Assembly (NCBI RefSeq): GCF_029839275.1
Contig: NZ_JAOCAH010000001.1
Span: 124,001 to 188,000 of the forward strand
DNA from: Pseudomonas sp. GD03944
Lineage (GTDB): Bacteria; Pseudomonadota; Gammaproteobacteria; Pseudomonadales; Pseudomonadaceae
Reading direction: 5' to 3'
DNA length: 64,000 nucleotides
The notes under the pieces were generated by a model. The model was given only the letters and a program-made list of their open reading frames with translations. It made no database searches and was not told where the DNA came from. Made by a program: the position numbers and the translations under genes. Below, in pieces: positions 28,207 to 36,203 of this stretch (positions are counted from its first letter, which is position 1; each line of letters opens with the position of its first letter).

Positions 28207-29397
28207 TCATTGCACGTTCTCCTTCTCACATTCACGCCGCTCCAACCACTCGAGCAGGCTCGGAGTGGTCATCGGCTGGGCAAAGTAAAAGCCCTGGCCC
28301 AGGCTGCAGCCCATGGCCAGCAGGTTGTCGCAGGCCATTGCACTGCTGACGCCCTTGGCGACCATCTGAATATCCAGCGCCTCGGCGAGCGACAGCGCAC
28401 CGAGCACCACCGCCCTGTTGCGCGGGTCGGACAGATCCTCCGTGAACTCCGGGCCCAACAGAATCCGGGCAATGGGAAACTGGCAAAGTTGCTTGAGGGA
28501 CAAGGCCCCCGTGCCGAAGTCGTCGATGCCGATCTTGCACCCCAGCCGGTGCAGCCGCAGGAGTTGCAGGCGCATGGCCCGGGAGGTGTTCAACAGATCG
28601 TATTCCCCGATTTCGAACACCAGGGCAGAGGCCGGCACCTGGTACTGCTCGAGCACCCGTTCGACCAGGCTGATCGTTTCGGGGCCTTGCAGTTGCGACC
28701 CATGCAGATTGAACGCCAGTTCAAGCGTGCGACCCTCGCGCAACAAGCGCTGGGCCAGTGCCACCCCGGGTTCGAACAGGTGCTCGAACAACTCACCGAG
28801 CAGGTTGCAGGCGAGCATCGCGGGCAGAAAATCCTGGGGCAACAACAGGCCGCTGCGCGGATGATTCCAGCGAGCCAGGGCCTCCAGTCCCACCAGGGAC
28901 TGGCTGTTGATGTTCACCCTGGGCTGCAACCAGAGACTGAACTCCCCCAGGTCCAGCGCCCGGCGCAGCTCGGGCTCCGCGATGCGTGAGACAGGCAGGG
29001 AACGCTGGCGGGTCTCAGGGTACTTGAAGCGTTGCAGGGCCTTTTTCAGCGTAACGGCCTGCAGCGGCGAGGCCAGCGCCCCCAGAAACTGCAGGCCGCT
29101 CAGGGACACGATCTGCAGCACCCGTCGGCATTCCTCGCCGTCGATATCTCCGCAGATGATCAGCGCACTTGCCTGCTGCAACTGGTGCTCGCCCTGCAGG
29201 TACTCCAAGGCGGCCATGCCGCCGAAATCCAGGTCGCACACGATGACGTCCGTTCCGCCCTGCTCGTGCAGAATGGCCATTGCCTGCTTGCCGTTACACG
29301 CTTCGAGAAGGCCCTCGGCACCCGCTTGCAGCAGCAATTCGGCGGCGTGGCCTGCCCGATGTATATCCGCACTTAGTACCAAAACCCGTGGATACAT
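28207..29397 (-). CDS. Receiver-EAL protein with decayed active site (RocR-like)
   Basis: 396 aa, REC then EAL, same length and order as RocR (392 aa). Receiver phosphoacceptor D55 (VCDLDFGG) is kept. In the EAL domain E172 (GLEALAR), N230, E262, E265 and D292-D293 (IDDFGTG) are present. The lysine that follows the DDFGTG loop in active enzymes is L313 (ARILLGP), and the general-base glutamate of the VAEGVE motif is K348 (VAKGVS). Phosphodiesterase activity is therefore unlikely; it may bind cyclic-di-GMP or act by protein contact. The ATG at 29397 has AAAGGA upstream; the longer frame to 29490 is not supported. Confidence 0.82.
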   Translation of the reverse strand: MYPRVLVLSADIHRAGHAAELLLQAGAEGLLEACNGKQAMAILHEQGGTDVIVCDLDFGGMAALEYLQGEHQLQQASALIICGDIDGEECRRVLQIVSLSGLQFLGALASPLQAVTLKKALQRFKYPETRQRSLPVSRIAEPELRRALDLGEFSLWLQPRVNINSQSLVGLEALARWNHPRSGLLLPQDFLPAMLACNLLGELFEHLFEPGVALAQRLLREGRTLELAFNLHGSQLQGPETISLVERVLEQYQVPASALVFEIGEYDLLNTSRAMRLQLLRLHRLGCKIGIDDFGTGALSLKQLCQFPIARILLGPEFTEDLSDPRNRAVVLGALSLAEALDIQMVAKGVSSAMACDNLLAMGCSLGQGFYFAQPMTTPSLLEWLERRECEKENVQ

Positions 29398-29419
29398 GAA
29401 CGTCCTTTGCTGTCTGAAA

Positions 29420-29445
29420 AACGATTGATGACACCGCGTTGTTCC
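29420..29445 (-). promoter_or_regulatory. Possible ECF-type promoter before the receiver-EAL gene
   Basis: On the minus strand GGAAC (29445-29441), a 17-nt spacer, then CGTT (29423-29420), the general ECF pattern, ending about 22 nt before the receiver-EAL ATG. An ECF-like sigma factor is encoded just upstream. Short motif in GC-rich DNA, so weak evidence. Confidence 0.25.
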
Positions 29446-29467
29446 GGAGCGCGGCCTACTTTTCACC

Positions 29468-29815
29468 TCACGCCACCCACGGCACCCCACTGGCGGTGAG
29501 CGTTTGCACGGCCCGCTGTGCGCCCCAGCCGACCACCGCTCCGGCGAGGAAGAACAGGAGGCCGCCGCAGGACCACCGACGGGGCCTGATGGGCGCCCGG
29601 ACGACGCTCTGGATCAGGTAGCCGGGCACGGCATCGTCCTGCCCGCCACCGGCATAAGCCCTGATCACCTCCCGTTGCGCCTGGTAAGCCCGCACCCGTG
29701 CAGCCTCGGCCCTGCACAGCAGCAGGCGGGCCTCCACCTGCGCCCGCTGCCGCGGGGACAACCAACCGTCGACATACGCCTGCAAGATCGCCTCATCGAC
29801 CACGTCGCGGGTCAT
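29468..29815 (-). CDS. Putative membrane anti-sigma factor
   Basis: 115 aa. The N-terminal helical part (DEAILQAYVDGWLSPRQRAQVEARLL) resembles anti-sigma domains. It lacks the zinc-binding HxxxCxxC motif. One TM helix lies at about 83-102 (GGLLFFLAGAVVGWGAQRAV), with a short C-terminal end outside. It overlaps the sigma factor gene upstream by 4 nt (ATGA), the usual arrangement of an ECF pair. Function is inferred from context and topology. Confidence 0.65.
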   Translation of the reverse strand: MTRDVVDEAILQAYVDGWLSPRQRAQVEARLLLCRAEAARVRAYQAQREVIRAYAGGGQDDAVPGYLIQSVVRAPIRPRRWSCGGLLFFLAGAVVGWGAQRAVQTLTASGVPWVA

Positions 29816-30264
29816 TTCACGATGGCCAGGGAACGCGGCCCTTTAAGGATCGCGTGCAACCGGGCGCGCCCCTGTGAAAGCAGGGAGGCGACCCGCTCGG
29901 CCGGCAGGTCGAGTACGGCCGCCACCTGCTCGTACGGCAGGTCCTCCAGCACCGCGAGCAGAATGACCTGGCGCTGCTCCAATGGCAGCAGCTGCAGGGC
30001 CTCGTCGACATGCGGGGTAAAGCCGGCGCGTGGAGGTGCTGGACGTTCGCTCACGGCAGGTTCGCGGTGCTCCCGGTGCATGAGCCTCAGCAACGCAGTG
30101 CGCAGGTCACCGGCGTCCACCGGCGCCGAACGGAAGGTCTCCAGGGTGTCGTGCACCAGCTCGTCGGCAACGCCCGGATCACCCACCAATGCCAGGGCAT
30201 GGCGGCGCAAGCGCGGTAACAGCATCAGCAACGCATAGCGGGTGGGCAGTTCCTCACCGTCCAT
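29812..30264 (-). CDS. Short ECF-like RNA polymerase sigma factor
   Basis: 150 aa, shorter than a typical ECF sigma (about 170-200). Region 4 is good: LPLEQRQVILLAVLEDLPYEQVAAVLDLPAERVASLLSQGRARL. Region 2 is weak: the helix GDPGVADELVHDTLETF is recognisable, but the aromatic -10-melting motif is poorly conserved and the linker is compact. First gene of a minus-strand set: sigma, anti-sigma candidate, receiver-EAL, response regulator. It could be a sigma with altered promoter choice or an adapted regulator. Confidence 0.72.
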   Translation of the reverse strand: MDGEELPTRYALLMLLPRLRRHALALVGDPGVADELVHDTLETFRSAPVDAGDLRTALLRLMHREHREPAVSERPAPPRAGFTPHVDEALQLLPLEQRQVILLAVLEDLPYEQVAAVLDLPAERVASLLSQGRARLHAILKGPRSLAIVK

Positions 30265-30612
30265 TGATCACTCCCGGCATCCTCACTGAAAACAGGTGCC
30301 CCAGCCGAAACGCCGGGTACCCGCTTGGGCTTCCTGCCCAGTCAACGGCCTGCCCGATCGGTTGCGCGAGGAAATCATCGGTGTACACGGCATACTCACG
30401 CGGAAACTCAAAGGCAAAACCAGGCCTCGTATTTTCTCGCTCACACCCCTGAAAACAATCCGGACAACTCCTAAAATGCCGCCCGACAACGCCTGCCAGC
30501 CGTAGGAAACGTCTTAAGGCATGCGTAGGGAGTCACCATCGCCCCTTGCCAGGGCTGGCGTTTCCTGAGAAAACGCAGCCCGGCCACACGGGCAAACGAA
30601 CGAGAGCAACAC
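30265..30612. other. Intergenic region between sigma factor and FKBP genes
   Basis: 348 bp between divergent genes, expected to hold both promoters. Apart from a small stem-loop (GCGTTT 30558-30563 with AAACGC 30571-30576) I see no repeat, RNA gene or credible ORF. The part upstream of the FKBP gene is AT-richer than the surroundings. Confidence 0.4.
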
Positions 30613-30951
30613 ATGAGCAATGAACTGCAGATCGAGGATGTTCAGCTGGGTGATGGCAAGGAGGTGGTCAAGGGCGCACTGATCACCACCCAATACAGCG
30701 GGACCCTCGAGGACGGCACCCCCTTCGACTCGTCTTACGCGCGCGGCAAGCCGTTCCAGTGCGTGATTGGCACCGGTCGCGTGATCAAGGGCTGGGACCT
30801 GGGGTTGATGGGCATGAAGGTGGGCGGCAAGCGCAAGCTGTTCGTGCCGGCGCACCTGGGCTATGGCGAACGCAAGGTCGGTGACATCCCGCCGAACGCC
30901 AACCTGCTGTTCGACATCGAGCTGCTGGAGGTCCTCACCCGGGACGACTGA
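30613..30951 (+). CDS. FKBP-type peptidyl-prolyl cis-trans isomerase
   Basis: 112 aa, a single FKBP domain without signal peptide or dimerisation extension, so a cytoplasmic monomeric PPIase. Conserved active-site pattern: YSGTLEDGTPFDSSYARGKPF, then the VIGTGRVIKGWDLGLMGMKVGGKRKLFVPAHLGYG block and NLLFDIELLEV. Single-gene transcription unit with a strong terminator 22 bp after the stop. Confidence 0.9.
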   Translation: MSNELQIEDVQLGDGKEVVKGALITTQYSGTLEDGTPFDSSYARGKPFQCVIGTGRVIKGWDLGLMGMKVGGKRKLFVPAHLGYGERKVGDIPPNANLLFDIELLEVLTRDD

Positions 30952-30973
30952 GCCGGAGCGTCAGCCAGGCATA

Positions 30974-30999
30974 AAAAACCCCGCATCAGCGGGGTTTTT
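30974..30999. terminator. Bidirectional terminator between FKBP gene and deaD
   Basis: 11-bp stem AAAAACCCCGC/GCGGGGTTTTT with loop ATCA, between convergent genes; T-runs on both strands. Confidence 0.85.
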
Positions 31000-31016
31000 C
31001 GTCACTCGGCGCGCGA

Positions 31017-32687
31017 TCAGTCTTCGCGATAACGGCGCAGCTTGAGCGGCTTGCCACCCACACGGGTGTCTTTCAGCTTGGTCAGCAGGCGATCGAGACC
31101 GTCTTCCGGCAGCTCGACCAGGCTGAAGCTCTCGCGCACCTGGATGCGACCGATGGCGTCACGGGCCAGACCACCTTCGTTGAGGATGGCACCCAGCAGG
31201 TTCTTCGCGGCGATACCGTCACGGGCACCCAGGGCGGTGCGGCAACGGGCACGGCCTTCGGCCAGCGGCAGCGGTGCACGGCGCTCGCGGCTGTCGCTGC
31301 GCTCGCCACGGTCAGGACGCTCGCTGCGCTCACGCGGGCCACTGCCCGGCACCAGCGGCTGCTCACGCTCGACCTCGGCCAGGGTCAGGGCCTGACCATT
31401 GGTGGCCTTGCGCAGCAGAGCCGCGGCCAGGGCGCGTGGGCTGCAGCCGATTTCAGTGGTCAGGCGATCGAGCAGATCACCGTGGCTGGCTTCGGCATCA
31501 GCCACCAGCGGCGCCAGGCTGCTGGTGAGTTTCTTGATACGCGCGTCCAGCACCTGCTGGGCGTTCGGCAGCTTCACTTCGCCAACCTTCTGCCCGGTCA
31601 CGCGCTCGATCACCTGCAGCATGCGGCGCTCGCGCGGGGTGACCAGCAGCAGCGCACGACCGGTACGGCCGGCGCGGCCGGTACGACCGATACGGTGCAC
31701 GTAGGACTCCGGGTCGTACGGCATGTCGACGTTCATCACGTGGGTGATACGCGGTACGTCCAGACCACGGGCGGCGACGTCGGTGGCGACGACGATGTCC
31801 AGGCGGCCGTCCTTCAGCGAGTCGATGACGCGCTCACGCTGGTTCTGGGCGATGTCGCCGTTCAGCGCAGCAGCCTTGTAGCCCTTGGCTTCCAGCGCGG
31901 CGGCCAGGTCCAGGGTGGCTTGCTTGGTGCGGACGAAGGCGATCAGCGCGTCGAATTCCTCGACTTCCAGCAGACGCAGGACAGCAGCGTGCTTCTGGTC
32001 GGCGTGGACCATCAGGTGCGCCTGCTCGATAGCGGTCACGGTCTGGGTCTTGGAAGCGATCTTGATGTGCTGCGGGTTGCGCAGGTGCTTCTCGGCGATC
32101 GCGCGGATCGAGTGCGGCAGGGTCGCGGAGAACAGCACGCTCTGGCGGGTGGCCGGCATGGCTTCGAAGATCACTTCGAGGTCGTCCATGAAGCCCAGCT
32201 TGAGCATTTCGTCCGCTTCGTCCAGCACCAGGTACTGGATGGTCGACAGGACTTTCTCGTCGCGACGCAGGTGGTCGACCAGACGGCCCGGGGTGGCCAC
32301 GATGACCTGGGCGCCCTGGCGGATGGCCTTGAGCTGTGGGCCCATCGGCGCGCCGCCGTAGACAGCGACCACGTTCAGACCGGGCATCTGCTTGGAATAG
32401 GTTTCGAAGGCGGTGGCCACCTGCAGGGCCAGCTCGCGGGTCGGGGCCAGGATCAGTGCCTGGGGCTCACGCTTGGACGGGTCGATCTTCGACAGCAGCG
32501 GCAGTGCGAAGGCCGCGGTCTTGCCGGTACCGGTCTGGGCCTGGCCGATCATGTCCTGGCCGGACAGGATGACGGGAATGGCCTGCGCCTGGATCGGGGA
32601 CGGCTCTTCGTAGCCGACGGCCGCCAGTGCGGTGAGAATATTGGGATGAAGTCCGAGCGCGGCGAAGCCGCCGATTTCCTGGGTCAT
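31017..32687 (-). CDS. deaD: DEAD-box ATP-dependent RNA helicase (CsdA/DeaD type)
   Basis: 556 aa. Q motif FAALGLHPNILTALAAVGYEEPSPIQ region, motif I AQTGTGKT at 50-57, motif II LDEADEML, motif III SAT, motif VI HRIGRTGRAGRTG. The C-terminal part contains an Arg/Ser/Glu-rich linker and a DbpA/CsdA-like RNA-binding domain (GAILNEGGLARDAIGRIQVRESFSLVELP region). Acts in ribosome assembly and mRNA decay, especially in the cold. The frame is open to 32870, but MTQEIGGFAALG at 32687 is the natural N-terminus. The 5' region is long, as is common for cold-shock helicases. Confidence 0.92.
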   Translation of the reverse strand: MTQEIGGFAALGLHPNILTALAAVGYEEPSPIQAQAIPVILSGQDMIGQAQTGTGKTAAFALPLLSKIDPSKREPQALILAPTRELALQVATAFETYSKQMPGLNVVAVYGGAPMGPQLKAIRQGAQVIVATPGRLVDHLRRDEKVLSTIQYLVLDEADEMLKLGFMDDLEVIFEAMPATRQSVLFSATLPHSIRAIAEKHLRNPQHIKIASKTQTVTAIEQAHLMVHADQKHAAVLRLLEVEEFDALIAFVRTKQATLDLAAALEAKGYKAAALNGDIAQNQRERVIDSLKDGRLDIVVATDVAARGLDVPRITHVMNVDMPYDPESYVHRIGRTGRAGRTGRALLLVTPRERRMLQVIERVTGQKVGEVKLPNAQQVLDARIKKLTSSLAPLVADAEASHGDLLDRLTTEIGCSPRALAAALLRKATNGQALTLAEVEREQPLVPGSGPRERSERPDRGERSDSRERRAPLPLAEGRARCRTALGARDGIAAKNLLGAILNEGGLARDAIGRIQVRESFSLVELPEDGLDRLLTKLKDTRVGGKPLKLRRYRED

Positions 32688-33100
32688 GGGTCTGCCTCTG
32701 AGTGCATCCGCAAAGACCCATGCTCCAAAGCTGCGCATGCCGTGTAAGACTCTAAGAGTCACCCTGGCAGCCCTGTCGGCGGGGATTTGCGAAAACGGTG
32801 ATGAATGAATCGTCAAGGATAGCCCGCTGGGCGGACTGGCTGCCGAAGATAGCCTTCGAGCGAGTTGCACTACCTGAACGTGGCCAGAAATTGGCCGGCG
32901 CGCACTATACCGGAAAACGTGACGCGTGTGCTGGTTTTCCCCGAATTAAACGCCTGCGCCGCCGGATGGTCGACCGAGCCCACGCGTCGCGGCCGAAAAC
33001 CGTCGGTGCCGCACTGCCCTCCGGTACCCTTGGACAAGCCACGGGGACAGCGCTATACAGCTCCCACTCGTTTACCTTTCCTTGCCAGGGACCTTCTGCA
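32688..33100. other. Intergenic region between deaD and the crotonase gene
   Basis: 413 bp between divergent genes. It should contain both promoters and probably a long deaD leader. A short perfect inverted repeat GACTCTAAGAGTC lies at about 32748-32760, within what would be the deaD leader. In-frame codons exist toward both genes, but they are not protein-like. No RNA gene recognised. Confidence 0.4.
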
Positions 33101-33892
33101 ATGACCTCAACCTCCAGCGGCCGCGTCAGCCGTGAAAAACGTGGCCAGATCCTGCTGATCGGCATCGACCGCGTCGCCAAACGCAATGCCTTCGACCTCG
33201 ACCTGCTGAACGACCTGTGCCTGGCCTACGGGGAATACGAGCGTGACGACGAGGCCCGGGTGGCGCTGGTGTTCGCCCACGGCGAGCACTTCACCGCCGG
33301 GCTCGACCTGGCCAATGTGGCCGCCAGCTTCGCCGCGGGCTGGAGCATTCCCGAAGGCGGTTGCGACCCCTGGGGCGTATTCGGCGGGCCGCGGGTGAGC
33401 AAGCCGGTGATCGTGGCCGCGCACGGCTACTGCTACACCATCGGCATCGAGCTGATGCTGGCCTCGGACATCAACCTCTGCGCGAGCAACACCCGCTTCG
33501 CCCAGATGGAAGTCCAGCGTGGCATCTTTCCGTTCGGCGGCGCCACCCTGCGCCTGCACCAGCAGGCCGGCTGGGGCAACGCCATGCGCTGGCTGCTCAC
33601 CGGTGACGAATTCGATGCCCACGAAGCCTATCGCCTGGGCCTGGTACAGGAAGTGCTGGCCAGTGAAGAACTGATGCCCCGCGCCCTGAAACTGGCCGAA
33701 CGCATCGCGGCCCAGGCGCCGCTGGGGGTGCGGGCAACCCTGGCCTCGGCCCGGGAGACGGTGCGCGACGGCGAAGCGGCAGCGATCGCCAACCTGCACC
33801 CTACAGTTACCCGGCTGATGGCCAGCGAGGATGCCCAAGAAGGCGTACGGGCGATGGTCGAGCGCCGCCCCGGCGACTTCAAGGGGCGCTGA
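33101..33892 (+). CDS. Enoyl-CoA hydratase/isomerase-family protein
   Basis: 263 aa crotonase fold. Oxyanion-hole segments HGEHFTAGLDLANV and AAHGYCYTIGIELMLASDINL are recognisable. The usual catalytic glutamates of hydratases are not clearly placed, so the reaction is uncertain (hydratase, isomerase or hydrolase on an acyl-CoA). The ATG at 33101 is preferred; the frame is open upstream, but that part overlaps the deaD promoter region. Stands alone between deaD and the spermidine-synthase-like gene. Confidence 0.8.
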   Translation: MTSTSSGRVSREKRGQILLIGIDRVAKRNAFDLDLLNDLCLAYGEYERDDEARVALVFAHGEHFTAGLDLANVAASFAAGWSIPEGGCDPWGVFGGPRVSKPVIVAAHGYCYTIGIELMLASDINLCASNTRFAQMEVQRGIFPFGGATLRLHQQAGWGNAMRWLLTGDEFDAHEAYRLGLVQEVLASEELMPRALKLAERIAAQAPLGVRATLASARETVRDGEAAAIANLHPTVTRLMASEDAQEGVRAMVERRPGDFKGR

Positions 33893-33896
33893 TCGC

Positions 33897-33923
33897 GCAG
33901 GCGTGCCGCCCTGGCACGCCTGC
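33897..33923. terminator. Stem-loop between convergent crotonase and spermidine-synthase-like genes
   Basis: 11-bp perfect stem GCAGGCGTGCC/GGCACGCCTGC, loop GCCCT. No T-run, so either a weak terminator or an mRNA 3'-end stabiliser. Confidence 0.5.
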
Positions 33924-33935
33924 GGTCGGAATACG

Positions 33936-34709
33936 TCAGCTGGCCGGCCGCAACGCGTCGATCAGCGAAGCCATCGAATAGCCCAGGCGAGGCGCCAGCG
34001 CCTCGTTGCGGCGGCGCAGCTCGTCCAGGTCCAGGGTCTGGTCCAGGTCGGCCGGGACCAGCAGCACCACGTTGCCCTCTTTCACCGGGCACTCCCAGTA
34101 ATGCCGGTGATACAGCCCACGCAGCAACGCCGCGCCCAGCGGCCGGCCGTCGTTGCCGGCCCACTGGTTGATGATCAGCCAGCCACCGGGGTTGAGCTTC
34201 TTGTGGCAATCGTCGAGAAAGCGCCAGGCCAGGTGGCCGACGCCCGGGCCGTGGTCGGTGTAGAGGTCGACGAAGATCAGGTCCGCGGTTTCCGCACTCG
34301 GCAGCAGCTCCAGCGCATCACCGATGCGGATGGTCAGGCGCGGATCGTCCTCCAGGCCGAGGAATTCCATGGCCAGGCGCGGCACGTCGGCACGCAGCTC
34401 GATGGTCTCGACGTCGTCCAGGGGCAGGAACTCCAGGCAGGCCTGGGTCAGGTTGCCGGCGCCCAGGCCAAGGAACAGCGCGCTTTCCGGCTGCTCGTGG
34501 CACAACGCCCCCAGCAGCATGGCGCGGGTGTAATCGTACTCCAGCCAACTCGGGTCGGCGGTGAACACGCAGCTCTGCTCGATGGCATCACCGAACTCGA
34601 GGAAGCGGTAATCGCCGATCTGCACCACGCGAATCACCCCAAAGGCATCGCGGACCTCGGCCAGCACCACTTCGTCCTGCATCTCGTCCACCGGGGGTAA
34701 ACCTGGCAT
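33936..34709 (-). CDS. Spermidine-synthase-like methyltransferase-fold protein
   Basis: 257 aa. Rossmann fold with nucleotide-binding segment ALFLGLGAGNLTQACLEFLP and the acidic ETIELRADVPRLA, then DLIFVDLYTDHGPG where spermidine synthases place the catalytic Asp. It lacks the full polyamine-binding signature, so it may be a relative rather than a true SpeE. Divergent from the monooxygenase operon across 147 bp. Confidence 0.75.
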   Translation of the reverse strand: MPGLPPVDEMQDEVVLAEVRDAFGVIRVVQIGDYRFLEFGDAIEQSCVFTADPSWLEYDYTRAMLLGALCHEQPESALFLGLGAGNLTQACLEFLPLDDVETIELRADVPRLAMEFLGLEDDPRLTIRIGDALELLPSAETADLIFVDLYTDHGPGVGHLAWRFLDDCHKKLNPGGWLIINQWAGNDGRPLGAALLRGLYHRHYWECPVKEGNVVLLVPADLDQTLDLDELRRRNEALAPRLGYSMASLIDALRPAS

Positions 34710-34856
34710 CCCTCTTTATCTCCACCGTGACATCCCCGACCAGCCTACACCAGGGAAAGGCGCCGATTGTCATTGATGGGGCATGGGCCGGTCACGCGAT
34801 AATTTGCCCAACGGTATTCGCGCCATAACAACAAAAATGCACTCGAGGTCATCCGT

Positions 34857-36203
34857 ATGTACGCCATCATCGGCGCGGGCCCCATGGGCCTGTGCACAGC
34901 CCGGCAACTGCTCAAGCAGGGTATCGACATCGTCGGGTTCGAACTGCATGCCGACGTCGGCGGCCTGTGGGACATCGACAACCCCCACAGCACCATGTAC
35001 GAATCCGCCCACCTGATCTCGTCCAAGGGCACCACACAGTTCGCCGAATTCCCCATGCGTGACGACGTGGCGCCCTACCCGCACCACAGTGAAATGCGCC
35101 GCTACTTCCGCGACTACGCCACGCGCTTCTCGCTGTATCAGCATTACCAGTTCAACACCCGGGTGGTGAGTGTCGAGCGCCTGGAGAAAGGCTGGAAACT
35201 GGTCAGCGAGCAGGACGGCGTCCAGCGCGAATGGCTGTTCGACGGGGTGCTGATCGCCAACGGTACGCTGCACACCCCCAACCAGCCCGCCCTGCCCGGC
35301 CGCTTCGATGGCGAGCTGCTGCACTCCAGCGCCTACCGCTCGGCCGATGTGTTCGCCGGCAAGCGTGTGCTGGTGGTGGGCTGCGGCAACTCGGCCTGCG
35401 ACATCGCCGTGGACGCCGTGCACCGTGCGGCATCGGTCGACCTGTCGACGCGGCGCGGCTACTACTTCCTGCCCAAGTTCATCCTCGGCCGCCCGACCGA
35501 CACCTTCGGCGGCGCGATCCGCCTGCCGCGCCCCCTCAAGCAGCGCCTGGACGGCTTGCTGGTGCGAGCCCTGGTCGGCAAGCCCTCGCAATACGGCCTG
35601 CCGGACCCGGACTACAAACTCTACGAATCGCACCCGGTGATGAACTCCCTGGTCCTGCACCACCTGGGCCATGGCGACATCAAGGCGCGTCGCGACATCG
35701 CCCGGATCGACGGCAAGCGCGTGACCTTCAGCGACGGCGAGCACGCCGAGTACGACCTGATCCTGCAGGGCACCGGCTACACCCTCGACTACCCGTTCAT
35801 CGACCGGGCCCACCTCAACTGGCCGGCCCACGCCGGGGCGCCCAAGCTGTACCTCAATGTATTCCACCCCGAGTACGACGACCTGTTCATGATGGGCATG
35901 GTCGAAGCCTCGGGCCTGGGCTGGCAGGGCCGTGACGAGCAGGCCGAGCTGGTGGCCCTGTATATCCGCGGCCTGCGCGACGGCAGCAACGCGGCCAGGG
36001 AATTCCAGGCCCTCAAGCGCGAACGGGCCAGTGTGCGCCTGGACGGCGGCTACCAGTACCTGGAACTGGAGCGCATGGCCTACTACGTTCACAAGGACAC
36101 CTACCGCCAGGCCCTGCGCCAACACAGCACCGCCTTGGCCCAGCCGGCCGCTGGCGCCGCCCGCACCGTCAAGGAAGGCCTCGATGCCAGCCGTCAATCT
36201 TGA
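34857..36203 (+). CDS. Flavin-containing monooxygenase
   Basis: 448 aa. FAD-binding GAGPMG at 6-11, FMO identifying sequence FxGxxxHxxxY at 150-160 (FDGELLHSSAY), NADPH-binding GCGNSA at 175-180, and a C-terminal QGTGY element. This is a class B monooxygenase that oxygenates soft nucleophiles (N, S) or ketones. First of four overlapping genes with a BASS-type transporter, a dehydrogenase and a TauE-type permease, which suggests uptake and oxidation of a small organic compound. The substrate is not identifiable. Confidence 0.85.
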   Translation: MYAIIGAGPMGLCTARQLLKQGIDIVGFELHADVGGLWDIDNPHSTMYESAHLISSKGTTQFAEFPMRDDVAPYPHHSEMRRYFRDYATRFSLYQHYQFNTRVVSVERLEKGWKLVSEQDGVQREWLFDGVLIANGTLHTPNQPALPGRFDGELLHSSAYRSADVFAGKRVLVVGCGNSACDIAVDAVHRAASVDLSTRRGYYFLPKFILGRPTDTFGGAIRLPRPLKQRLDGLLVRALVGKPSQYGLPDPDYKLYESHPVMNSLVLHHLGHGDIKARRDIARIDGKRVTFSDGEHAEYDLILQGTGYTLDYPFIDRAHLNWPAHAGAPKLYLNVFHPEYDDLFMMGMVEASGLGWQGRDEQAELVALYIRGLRDGSNAAREFQALKRERASVRLDGGYQYLELERMAYYVHKDTYRQALRQHSTALAQPAAGAARTVKEGLDASRQS

